Origin: Ptychodera flava
Lineage: Eukaryota; Hemichordata; Enteropneusta; Ptychoderidae
DNA: 64,000 nt
Reading direction: 5' to 3'
Assembly (NCBI RefSeq): GCF_041260155.1
Contig: NC_091944.1
Coordinates: 28,400,332-28,464,331, forward strand
Shown: in pieces, positions 44,917 to 56,742 of the stretch
How positions within the stretch are numbered: position 1 is the first letter of the stretch
Layout: every line of letters starts with the position of its first letter
Made by a program: the position numbers and the translations under genes
The notes under the pieces: model-generated
Told to the model about the DNA's origin: nothing
The model's database searches: none
Seen by the model: only the letters and a program-made list of their open reading frames with translations

Positions 44917-47900
44917 TCTACTAAGAAGGAAATTATCCGGTTATCTGGACAAAAAAGAAGTAAAATACAGAATTTTTAAGTTACAGCTGACAGTCAAAAT
45001 TACTCGAGGCAAACGTGCCCAGCTACTCTGTGGTACATGTACCTACTATACATGTTACTGCTAGTAAACTAAGTACATGTATATTTATTTATTTTGCCTT
45101 TCAAAAAATGAAAAAAAGTTTTGTAGGTATGAAAAACATTTCCCAATCAAGATAGTGTAGAATGTTTGTGTAAATGTTTGCATTTAAAGGTTAAAGGCCT
45201 TACATGTATGTATTGACTGAATAATTCAGTCTAGTGTTTTGTTTCATTTTCAGGTCAAATGAAAATTTAATGGTGAAAAGGCATTTTGTGTGAAAATTTA
45301 CAAGGTTGTTCTTCAGCAAATACACGTACACTATGGAACTATCTTTTTGAAAAGAAAAACTTTACTGACATTCCCAACATGATGATGGCATTCAATGCTG
45401 GAAGTGTAATTGCATTGAAAAGACTTTGATGACAGGGTCACCCTTTCAAAGACATCAGAGTTGCATGATATGAATACGAATACGTGTAAAAATAAATGTC
45501 TATCTGTCCAAAAATTTTGACACGACTTGCAGAAATTATACGAACAGGAAAAGCAAAATTGGAACTTTGTCACTACTGGTGATGGCTGTTATTGAAAGTA
45601 AGGAAAATAAAGTATGCTGCAAATTGGTGCTTTGTGTCTACTGATATTGTTATTTACACAAATTACAAGTCAAAAGATAAAGCAATATTTAACAAACAGG
45701 TACTTTATGTCTACCGATGTTGTTATTGACATCAACAAATTTACATGTCAAAAGACCAAAAATATGTTGCATATTAGTAATTTTTGTCTAGGGATATTGT
45801 TATTGACACTTAAAGAATTTACATGCCAAAAGACCATACAATATGTTGCAGGGATAAACATGGGCCACAGTCCCTCCTCCACCCACTGTGGACAGGCACA
45901 AAAAGACAAAGTTTGTCCAAATTTTCTGTTTGCAGCAGAAAATACTCTGCATAGGTTGGTTCATGTAGTAACAAACCAACAATGGTGATCAGCACTGTTC
46001 TCACAGCACAGTGGTTTTGCTATGGTTAGTGAATATAGGTTAATGTTTTAGGAACCTTGGTAACATTTCTGCTGTTCCCAATTTGATTGCATTGATACAC
46101 TATGGGGAGCCAAAGTGAGAACTCTAATTTTTTCCCCAGAAATATCAGGGCAACATTTCACCAAATTTTATGAATTTTTCTGTAATGTTTTCCATGATTT
46201 TGGACCAAATGAACATTACTTCCATAGGCTACACTTTTTGACCAAAATTTTTGGGAAAAAAAAAATTGTCTACATCTGAAAGAAATTGTAGGCATTATGT
46301 ATACTGTATAAAGGCCACTAAAAATTAAATTTGGCACTCGAAAGGTTAACACCCTTGACAAAAACACTACATGTTATGCAACAATCTTTGGAGGTTTACA
46401 GTTTAGAAAAAGGACAGGTACATGTACAGTTACTGGAAGCACATCCACATATATATTTTACACTTTCTTCAGGTAAAGGTCTCTAAAATATCATTTCTGG
46501 AAAATTTGAGTGTACATATTTTGTATGCAACAGGGAAGATGTCAAGCAGTGACAACAGAGCATGATGGGTAAAATGCAAACTTGAAGAACTTAGTGAATT
46601 TTTGTTTGGTGTCATAATGGCGTTGTCTTTTGTAAGTCTATCTGTGATTTGAAATAGTGAAGCTTTTACGTAGTCAAAATTTTTCATAATTTCACATGGG
46701 TTTACTCTGAAGCCTGAAGGTAAACAGAATGTGCACACATTAAAACACAGCAGCTCGACCCTTTAAGTGGTTATGTGGAAATCTTGCCAGTACTTTTTTA
46801 TCAACAATGATTCACCCCTTTCAGCGCCATGGTTTGGCCCCAAAACACAGTTCTATCAGTGTAGGGTGTGGACCGATTTACACTGACAATGGGGTAAACT
46901 GATTGATGGCATTCAAGATTCTGGTCAGTAACTGGATCCAATACCACTTTGCTGAGCATGTTCACTCAAATCAAGCTAACATATGAGTATTTTTCAATAT
47001 ATTTAGGTTACTGTATGAGGTAATTTTCCTCTTTAGTTATGATATCAACAGTGCTATCCATTGCATTTATGGCATCTTACAGAATGGTGACTCATAGACC
47101 CTCCGTTTTTAGGGCATCATACAGTATGGTGACTGTGATACTAGTTTTGCTTTCAAAATTTGCTGCCTAGAATTTCTACTCGCTTTTGAGCATAATCCAT
47201 ACATATTAATCAGTTAATTTTGGATTGATTTATAATGTTATTTTGATAACATAAAGGTTCCAGTTACTATTGGTTGTCCAGTTACTGCATGTTGGGGTTA
47301 CGGTGAAGGGGCAACAACACTAGGGCAACACAGTACACTATCGGTTAATTCAATGAGGTTGATATTGTTCCTTTTAGGTCCATAATTTTACAGAGTCAGA
47401 AACAGATTCTGATTCATATGATCTTTTTTCTTTGGGGCTTGACGTTCCGAATGTAATTTTAAATGAATAGTCTAAATTGAAATGAGCATTGGCAGTAATG
47501 AAAACATTTGTACAATCAAGTTGTACATGTACAAATAAATAAATAAATGAATGAATAAATAAATAAATTAAGATGTTTACATTCAACGACATCAACAGTC
47601 TGTGTGTGCATGCATGTGCATACAATCAGTTTACTGTTTAGCCACTGGTTTTCTGTTTGTTTGCTGCTTGTAAAACAACGTTTTTGCTGAAAAGGTTCCG
47701 TAAAACACCTAAAAATTTCCACACTCTGCATATCTGAAAATGTTGATGATGGTGAAGTAGAGACGAATTTTACAACATTTTTCGATTTCCCTGCCGCGTA
47801 ACAAATTAATATCAATGGGTGTGTGCGAGAGTCGTGTTTCTAGCATTACAAGGCTTCCTAAATGTTGTATGGGGAAGCCATTTACACTATGGGATATCGA

Positions 47901-49950
47901 AGGAACAGATCGTACGCGAGGTTGACCAAATGTGAGCTTGTGACATTGTGTGAAGATAGCTGACGTTTCTTTTATATTAACCTAAGCCATACCTGGTAAG
48001 ATTTACACAATATACTGGTACGATATCTACGTATAAAACGAAGAACCGAATATATAGTTTCCACCATGTTAAAAACTGGAGGGACGCTTGCTGGCTCTTT
48101 GTTCGCCCTGCTGTACCCGCGCAAAAATAAAACCCATTCGCATCATATACTTGTCGTTACCTGTTCGAGATTAGCGGCATGCTTCAACGCTTTAACATTT
48201 GTCGATTTGTGATGGTTGATGCTTTTCGCAAAACCTACCTTAATAACTGGTAGAAGATTGATAATATTGAAGTAAGGTTCGAAGACGCCTGGCCCGAGAT
48301 GTCGAGGGACGCGAGGATAATGCTTCCGGGTTATTTCGTATGTGTGTTAATACTTTGCTCCAGTGCATCGGGCCGGCATATAATGTTGTGTTACTTGTGT
48401 CTGACTCCCTCGGCCGTTAACCTTGGGCTTAAATCATTGTTAATGTCTCTTTAAATAGTGGGCGAGGTATTGAATGTAAAGTCATACTGTAATCTAAAGA
48501 CACAAGATTAGTTTCAAGTACGTTCATTCGTTTGTAAGTCTATGTAATAAATGTAAACAACAATTATTAACACCACAATTGTTTTTTGAGGGGTGGACTA
48601 TTTTATGTCCGGGAGGTCACTTGGAAGAATAATACTTGTTTAATTTTTTACATATTTTTTACAAGCGGCTCCAGAGAATACTTATTTATCGGAAATCTTA
48701 TGATTACCAGTGGAATTCTTTTCAAACCGCACTTTGGATAGACGATTTTCCATTCTGTTCATGACAAATATTTTTACTTAAATATTAAATAACTCTCAAA
48801 TGCGTCAAAGAGATCACAGACGACAAAATCAAACATCAGGGAAAGGGGGGAGCCGAAAATCTGCAAGCGTTGCAAAAACATGCTGTCCCATTCAGCTTCA
48901 GGAGACATCCATAAAGGAAATAAACCCAGCAAAAACAATAAAAACAATAAAAACAATAAAAATGGACAAGACATAAAAGCAACTCAATTTTCAGCAACAA
49001 ATGATCCATTGTCGTCATCGTAAATTACTGCTATCACTTTTTTTCATGACATGTCGACATCAGCGCTTTTACTCTAGTTATAAGAGCTGCATTTTCACTA
49101 CATTTCTTGTACATATGTAGGTTACGCTCAAACCGAACCCATCTTGGCCCCCGGTCTTGGCCACAGTATGATTTTCTTTTCCTTCTCATAATGAACAGTT
49201 CCGTCTATCCTTCCCCTCCTCATGGGGATTAAAATTTAAAATAATTCCCATTTGAATTATTAGCAATGTTGTTTTTAAGTCTTATAGCATTAAAAATGAC
49301 TGAATAAAGAATTTTTGTAGTTTCCAGTATGATAGCCTCTTCTAGCGACAAGGGCGCCCTCAACGCCATTGTTAGCACTTGACTGCGGCGGCATCCATCG
49401 GTACGATTCTTAGAAATTAAAAACGTTTAGTTTTGCGATAGGCGACGCCTTGCATAACGCCGGAAATAAGTAATATAAATAAAATTAAAATTTCAAACTT
49501 TTATCTAAATTAATAACATCGAAACAGTGTCAATATAATGGCATACTAAAATAGAAAAGTGTAGGCCTATATAAACGTGCTGACACTCGAGTAAATCGAT
49601 TGCGAACACAAATAAGCATACAAACCAAGGCGTCTTCGAAAACTGAATCCGGTTACTTTTGGTTTTTATGCACATTTATGGTATTAATGCAACAAGCCAT
49701 TTAAACGTGACTTGAATCCATCTGACCTGACCTGTTCGTTAGCTTAGTTATTTCGTTGCCTGTGTGGTACGATGCTGCTTCAGGGCAACAAATTACAACT
49801 AAAATTTGTTCACTTCACACAGTTTTGCAACAGATTTAGAGGATTTCCTGGACATAACAGAACACAAAGAACACAACTTGAATCGTGGGTCACAAATCCG
49901 CGCATGCGCATTTCCGACGGGCGACTGCCAACATTGGACGGTCTATGATA
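44917..49950. other. Upstream region of zinc-finger gene; no coding gene seen
   Basis: Holds a third TTAA MITE (46095..46349), (AAAT/AATG)n at 47532..47570 and (AAAACAAT)n at 48915..48962. The promoter and noncoding first exon(s) of the zinc-finger gene probably lie here, perhaps in the less AT-rich 47.8-48.4 kb part, but I cannot place them. Confidence 0.4.
46095..46349. mobile_element. TTAA MITE, copy 3 (degenerate left end)
   Basis: Right end GGCACTCGAAAGGTTAA is clear; the left end is eroded. Interior matches copies 1 and 2 ('CACCAAATTTTATGAATTTT', 'GATTTTGGACCAAATG'). Confidence 0.6.
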
Positions 49951-49952
49951 TA

Positions 49953-50562
49953 CAGGTGCAGCCAACGAACAATGCATTTTTAAAGGGGTCCTTACTATGA
50001 TAAGATATAATGTGCATGGCAAGTAATGTGAACTGACTAATTTTAAGTCATGAGGGTAATTAATTAGCTGTTCATAATTTGCCCTCCCACTGAAAATTTT
50101 TCGACTTACCCTCCCACACTCAAACTTCATTTTTACCCACTCCCCACTAGTTTTGCCTGTTTTCCCTTCAGACATGACACTACCCTACCATGTGATGAAA
50201 ATACCTGTCGATTTTGTCGATTTTCTCGCCATGTCTTATTTTAAAATTAACGATCCGTTTGTTAATTTTCACATTAACAGCCAAAACACAATTAAGACAC
50301 AAAACACACTAAAGCACATACAAGACAAGGTGGGTGATGTGTGAAGCCGTTTTAAAAGTAGCTTCCCCTCTCCTCGTTTTCACCAAGCCCTGTCCCCAGG
50401 ACAATCAACCGATAGCTGCCCTGCCCGACCAAAAAAAACCTAAAATTACTCCCCTGCCACCTAAAATATGTCCCCTGCCCAAGCAAAATAAAATTTCCCC
50501 CGCCCTCAAAAATTGCTCCCGAATAGCTTTTTCGATGAATAGCTCCGTGGCTGCACCTTGAT
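49953..50562. mobile_element. Small TIR element with pyrimidine-rich interior, about 610 bp
   Basis: Left 'CAGGTGCAGCCA' near 49954 and right 'TGGCTGCACCTTG' ending near 50562 are inverted, with AT-rich 'gatata' and 'atatat' outside that may be decayed target sites. The interior has C-rich strings ('ccctgcccgacc', 'tcccccgccctc') but no transposase frame. Superfamily undetermined. Confidence 0.5.
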
Positions 50563-51165
50563 ATATCTGAAAAGCAATTCTTTCAACTCACGGGATTGCG
50601 CAGTTTTGCCCTGTTGAATACGCAAGTGGTGTAACGCCAATAGCGTCAATTTTTGACAACAACTTCAATAATAAGAGTTCAAAGTTGCTCATTTTCTACT
50701 TCCCCTTTCCCAAAGCATTTTGAAGTATGATGCAAAGAGCTAGCCATACAAACATAATGCATTCTTTACAATATGAAGTAAGGTTTAAAATGTATTCTAG
50801 TCCGGATTGAAAATCAGTGGTCAACAGTAAGATTGGACTATACACACAGACACAGACGCACAGACACACATACAAACACACACACACAGACACACATACA
50901 CAAAAGCTTTGTAACAAGTTTTACATCAGGCATTTCTACGTGATTGAAATTTAGGAACGAGCAATTTGAAAAAGAGATGAGATTTAAAGCCACAGCAAAA
51001 TACTCAAAATACATCAAAATTTACAACTAAAGAAACGAGCATTATCAACGGCAGGGGCCAGAAGAGAAAATATTTCATCGGCTTTTTATTTTCGCGGGCC
51101 AATTGACTTTAACCTAAATTTCAGAGCCCCCTCCGTTGACAAGAACATTTTTGGTGCCCCAACGC

Positions 51166-51169
<4 letters not shown>
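50563..51169. other. Intergenic, no gene seen
   Basis: Unique AT-rich sequence with a CA-type run at 50840..50903. Confidence 0.6.

Positions 51170-51219
<50 letters not shown>
51170..51219. repeat. (TA)n tract at Penelope element boundary
   Basis: About 50 bp of TA directly before the repeat that begins 'cttagaatttggatgg' at 51223. Confidence 0.95.
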
Positions 51220-51222
<3 letters not shown>

Positions 51223-52408
51223 CTTAGAATTTGGATGGTCTCAACAAAACACAACTTATGGTTCTTACAGTGACAAGCTTTCGCCTTGTTCACAAGGCAT
51301 CGTCAGGTCCAACTGATGAACAGAATCCAGGGGTAAAGTACAGCCAACGGGAAAGTACAGGTGTGAAAAAAAAGGACAATAGGGTGTTAACGGAGTTCAA
51401 TGTTATGAGCAGATGACAGGAACAATAATAAAATGAGATTGAACTGGGATAGTTGGAACTCGAACGTGTCAATTACACGGTTAGAGGTGTTTCTGTGTTT
51501 AGTCCATCGGGGAACAAAGTACGTAGTTTCTTGATCCAAAACGTTTCTCTGGCATCTAAGTTGACCGGGTCTTTGTTGGTTATTTGTTCGATCGCTACAA
51601 CTGTGAAGTTATCTTCTGAGTGTCCAGGACTATTATAATGAGGTGCAACTAGTGGACTTGTACTGTATTGCTGTCTTCTGATACAGCTACGATGACCACT
51701 GATACGCTGTTTGAGGATATTAGTTGTCTGTCCGACGTACATTTGTTTACATTTACTACAAATTATGCAATAAACTACCCATGATGACTTGCAGGTGAGA
51801 TCGCCTCTGATGTTGAAGTGTTCTCCTGTAGAAGTGCTGGTGATGGTGTCCGTGGTCAACATGAATTTGCAATTGACGCATCGCGTAGCGTTGCATGGAT
51901 GGGACGTGTTTAATCGATGACTTACTTTCTGTTTGTTGTGTACAAGGATATCACGTAGGTTTCTACATCGTCTGTACGAAATCAATGGAATTGTAGGCAT
52001 GGCGTCTTCATGGTATCTGACTGCATGAGTATATGATGATGAGCGGAGACTATCTTTTTAACATCGGGACCTAATAGATTGTAATTGGTGACATATGTCA
52101 GTCTTGTTTCTGGTGATTTGGTTTTATACTGCAGTAAGTCTCTGCGATTAAGTGCGCGAACTTTGTTAATTATTGGGGCGATGTGCTTACTCTTGTATCC
52201 AGATTTAACGAGATTACTGGCGAATGTGTCAAGTCGATTTTCCATCCAATTATCTAACGAACATATCCGGCGGATACGGATAGCTCCACTATACGGTACT
52301 GAGCGGAATATGTGGGGTGGGTGACATGAGGTCGGGGAGATGTAGGATCCAGAATCTGTTGGTTTGGTGTGTAGGTCAGTTTCTAGTCTATCCCTGTGTC
52401 GTATGATG
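51223..52408 (-). repeat. Penelope pseudo-LTR, 3' copy
   Basis: Direct repeat of 54474..55653 at a spacing of 3,251 bp. Includes the C-terminal GIY-YIG coding part and, near its outer end, the hammerhead-like motif at 51266..51316. Confidence 0.9.
51266..51316 (-). ncRNA. Hammerhead-ribozyme-like motif in Penelope pseudo-LTR (3' copy)
   Basis: On the minus strand: CTGACGA (51306..51300), one extra T, a stem-loop GCCTTG-TGAA-CAAGGC (51298..51283), GAAA (51282..51279), then GCTT and GTC. Stem I can form between GAC before the core and GTC after the cleavage site, extended by CAG/CTG. The palindromic AGCT at stem III could pair between two monomers, as reported for Penelope hammerheads. The extra T between the core and stem II is a flaw; activity is not shown. 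Confidence 0.45.
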
Positions 52409-54288
52409 TTTACATCAAGGAATGTTCTGCTAGATTTGCTATATTCAACATCGAACTTGATTGTAGGATGGACACTGTTGATATGTTGTATATATTGTTG
52501 TAATTCGACTTCGGTGATAGTAAATAGATCAATAAGTCATCAACAAATCTTCTGTGCCACAGGGAATGAAGTGATGTACTGAGTAGAAATGACTTACGAA
52601 ACCAAGTCATGTAGATATTAGCATACTTGACAGCAAATGGGATCCCCATTGCGGTGCCCGTAACTTGACGAAAATGCCCATCCTTAAATGAAAAATGGTT
52701 ATTTGTCAAGATAAACTGAACAAGTTTTATAATGTCTTCAATTTGTGTCATGGTGTATCGTGAATGAAGGCGTAGAGCAGTTTCCATGGTGACGAGCCCT
52801 TCTTGGTGTGGTATGTTGGTATACAGACTGCGAACACCCATGGTAACAAGTAGTAAATCTCTCGGAAGTGGGGTATGTGTATTGTAAAAGTGGTTAAGAT
52901 GGGCACGAAATTCTGTAGAATCTTGCACAAGTTCGCCCCTGCAGTAATCTGCTTCTGTGGCTGTCCAACCAAAGAGCAACTTGTCTATATGGACTATTTA
53001 TATGGCTACAAATCGGTCTACCCGGTGGTATAACATGATTATAGAGTTGTTCTTGTGACAGCTTATGGATTTTCGGTAGAATGTAGAAGTATGCTTCCTT
53101 CGAATCGTCGATATTGCACAAGGCATCAAATGTGGCTTCATCAATGACGTCATGACGATAAAGAATGTTACAGTGTTCTATCAATGATTTGATGACGGAC
53201 ACAGTTACATCTGAATCTTCTCTTTCATAAAAATTCGTGTCATTCAGTTGTCTTCGGCATTCTTTATCGTAGTCTGTTTTATTAAGTACAACCAGAGCTC
53301 CTCCTTTGTCAGCTTTGGTGATAACTATGTTTTCATTATCTTTGAGTTCATTAAGCGCGGCGCGTTCTTGTAGTGTCAAATTGTCGACGGTGGAGTTGAA
53401 ACGGGCTGGTTGATAAGCGTACACTTCGTTCAATATTTTAGAACAGTAGACATCAACAGATTTATCAATACCAGGTTTAGGCGTCCACTTCTTCGTAGGT
53501 TTATATTGTTTTAGCACATCTGGCGTTGTATCAGTGTTGTAGATGTCATCAGATTGTCGTGAGAAGTAGTGTAGAAGTCGCACTTTTCTGGTGTATGTCG
53601 CACAATCGTATACCATTCCCTTCGTATCGAGGGACTTGGGTTTCGGGCAGAAGCCCAGTCCACGGCCTAATAGATGTGTAGCGCTTTCATCCAGTTGTTT
53701 GTCACTGAGGTTGACTACCAGTCCGTTTGACCGACTTGAATGACGAATCTTGAGGTTCCTACGGTAGCGACGGTGTGCGTTAATTTTACGAGTGTTTTTG
53801 TCAAATCGACGTTGTGTCTTACCACTGTCACAGTTAGCGATGGAACTTGCATCGACAATGTTGTTTTCATCATGTTGAGTAGGTATTATCTTGAGTAATT
53901 TTGCCTTGTGACACCTTTTCATGTTTTCGTCAGTTTTTGTGATTTGCTGTTGAATTCGTCTGTTCATCCGTCTAAATAAACGTTCATTAGTTTGATTTTT
54001 GAGACGGTCGTTTAGATATTGTATTTTATCCGGAAGTTGAGTTTCAGTTAAAGTCTTGTAATGGCGTATGAGACGATTCTGAAGCTGTCTTGCTGTTTCT
54101 TCGATGATACTTGTACACTCATTTTGTAGGTTGGTATCAGCTACCGGTGGCTTGTATTTCCATACGAGTGATCTGGGAAAGCTGTTTGATTGTTTACATA
54201 ACTGTAGAAACTTGGTATGGTTTTTGAATCTGGTAAGTTTGTCTGATGCTTTCCTGAGGGCACTAAATGTTTTCTGGCAGCCGTTCAT
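51473..54288 (-). CDS. Penelope-like reverse transcriptase with GIY-YIG endonuclease
   Basis: N-terminal basic, helical region starting MNGCQKTFSALRKASDKLTR, then a conserved 'ENIVITKADKGGALVVLNK' block, 'FYILPKIHK' and 'GRPICSHINSP', the RT core with 'SLYTNIPHQEGL', 'GTAMGIPFAVKYANIYM' and catalytic 'RRFVDDLL', a Cys-rich 'CNATRCVNCKFM' knuckle, and a GIY-YIG nuclease ('VVYCIICSKCKQMYVGQTTN', 'RISGHRSCIRRQ') near the C-terminus. This order is that of canonical endonuclease-bearing Penelope elements: the nuclease nicks the target and RT copies the RNA there. The frame is interrupted over its length, so this copy may be inactive or the assembly imperfect. Confidence 0.8.
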
Positions 54289-54473
54289 GGTGGTGACAGT
54301 ACAAACAGATCTGAAGATTCACAGGGGCACCACGTCACAAGGACACAAGATAATACAGCACAGCGATGTGTACAGGCCACCAACGTTTGTTACTCACCAC
54401 CAGATGTCGGTTGTGTCAATGTCTGATCAATGATCCACAGAGCCTAATCCAACATAGTAAATGTAAAACAAAA

Positions 54474-55653
54474 CCTTAGAATTTGGATGGTCTCAACAAA
54501 ACACAACTTATGGTTCTTACAGTGACAAGCTTCGCCTTGTTCACAAGGCATCGTCAGGTCCAACTGATGAACAGAATCCAGGGGTAAAGTACAGCCAACG
54601 GGAAAGTACAGGTGTGAAAAAAAAGGACAATAGGGTGTTAACGGAGTTCAATGTTATGAGCAGATGACAGGAACAATAATAAAATGAGATTGAACTGGGA
54701 TAGTTGGAACTCGAACGTGTCAATTACACGGTTAGAGGTGTTTCTGTGTTTAGTCCATCGGGGAACAAAGTACGTAGTTTCTTGATCCAAAACGTTTCTC
54801 TGGCATCTAAGTTGACCGGGTCTTTGTTGGTTATTTGTTCGATCGCTACAACTGTGAAGTTATCTCTGAGTGTCCAGGACTATTATAATGAGGTGCAACT
54901 AGTGGACTTGTACTGTATTGCTGTCTTCTGATACAGCTACGATGACCACTGATACGCTGTTTGAGGATATTAGTTGTCTGTCCGACGTACATTTGTTTAC
55001 ATTTACTACAAATTATGCAATAAACTACCCATGATGACTTGCAGGTGAGCTCGCCTCTGATGTTGAAGTGTTCTCCTGTAGAAGTGCTGGTGATGGTGTC
55101 CGTGGTCAACATGAATTTGCAATTGACACATCGCGTAGCGTTGCATGGATGGGACGTGTTTAATCGATGACTTACTTTCTGTTTGTTGTGTACAAGGATA
55201 TCACGTAGGTTTCTACATCGTCTGTACGAAATCAATGGAATTGTAGGCATGGCGTCCTTCATGGTATCTGACTGCATGAGTATATGATGATGAGCGGAGA
55301 CTATCTTTTTAACACGGGACCTAATGGATTGTAATTGGTGACATATGTCAGTCTTGTTTCTGGTGATTTGGTTTTATACTGCAGTAAGTCTCTGCGATTA
55401 AGTGCGCGAACTTTGTTAATTATTGGGCGATGTGCTTACTCTTGTATCCAGATTTAACGAGATTACTGGCGAATGTGTCAAGTCGATTTCCATCCAATTA
55501 TCTAACGAACATATCCGGCGGATACGGATAGCTCCACTATACGGTACTGAGCGGAATATGTGGGGTGGGTGACATGAGGTCGGGGAGATGTAGGATCCAG
55601 AATCTGTTGGTTTGGTGTGTAGGTCAGTTTCTAGTCTATCCCTGTGTCGTATG
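54474..55653 (-). repeat. Penelope pseudo-LTR, 5' copy
   Basis: Near-identical to 51223..52408, with a second hammerhead-like motif at about 54517..54567. Ends abruptly at the (AT)n tract that begins at 55654. Confidence 0.9.
54517..54567 (-). ncRNA. Hammerhead-like motif, second copy
   Basis: Same core and stem II as the copy at 51266..51316 on the minus strand, with one A fewer in the GAAA box, which would weaken a true hammerhead. Confidence 0.35.

Positions 55654-56742
<1,089 letters not shown>

Larger units (their letters stand above)
51223..55653 (-). mobile_element. Penelope-like retroelement with GIY-YIG domain
   Basis: 4.4-kb element read on the minus strand. It has 1.18-kb direct repeats (51223..52408 and 54474..55653) that act as the pseudo-LTRs typical of tandemly arranged Penelope elements; the upstream repeat is truncated against an (AT)n tract. 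Between them is one coding region (see separate entry). Both repeats carry the C-terminal coding part and a hammerhead-like motif. The two repeats are about 99% identical, so the insertion is young. It lies between (TA)n at 51170 and (AT)n at 55654, compatible with insertion into a microsatellite. Confidence 0.85.
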
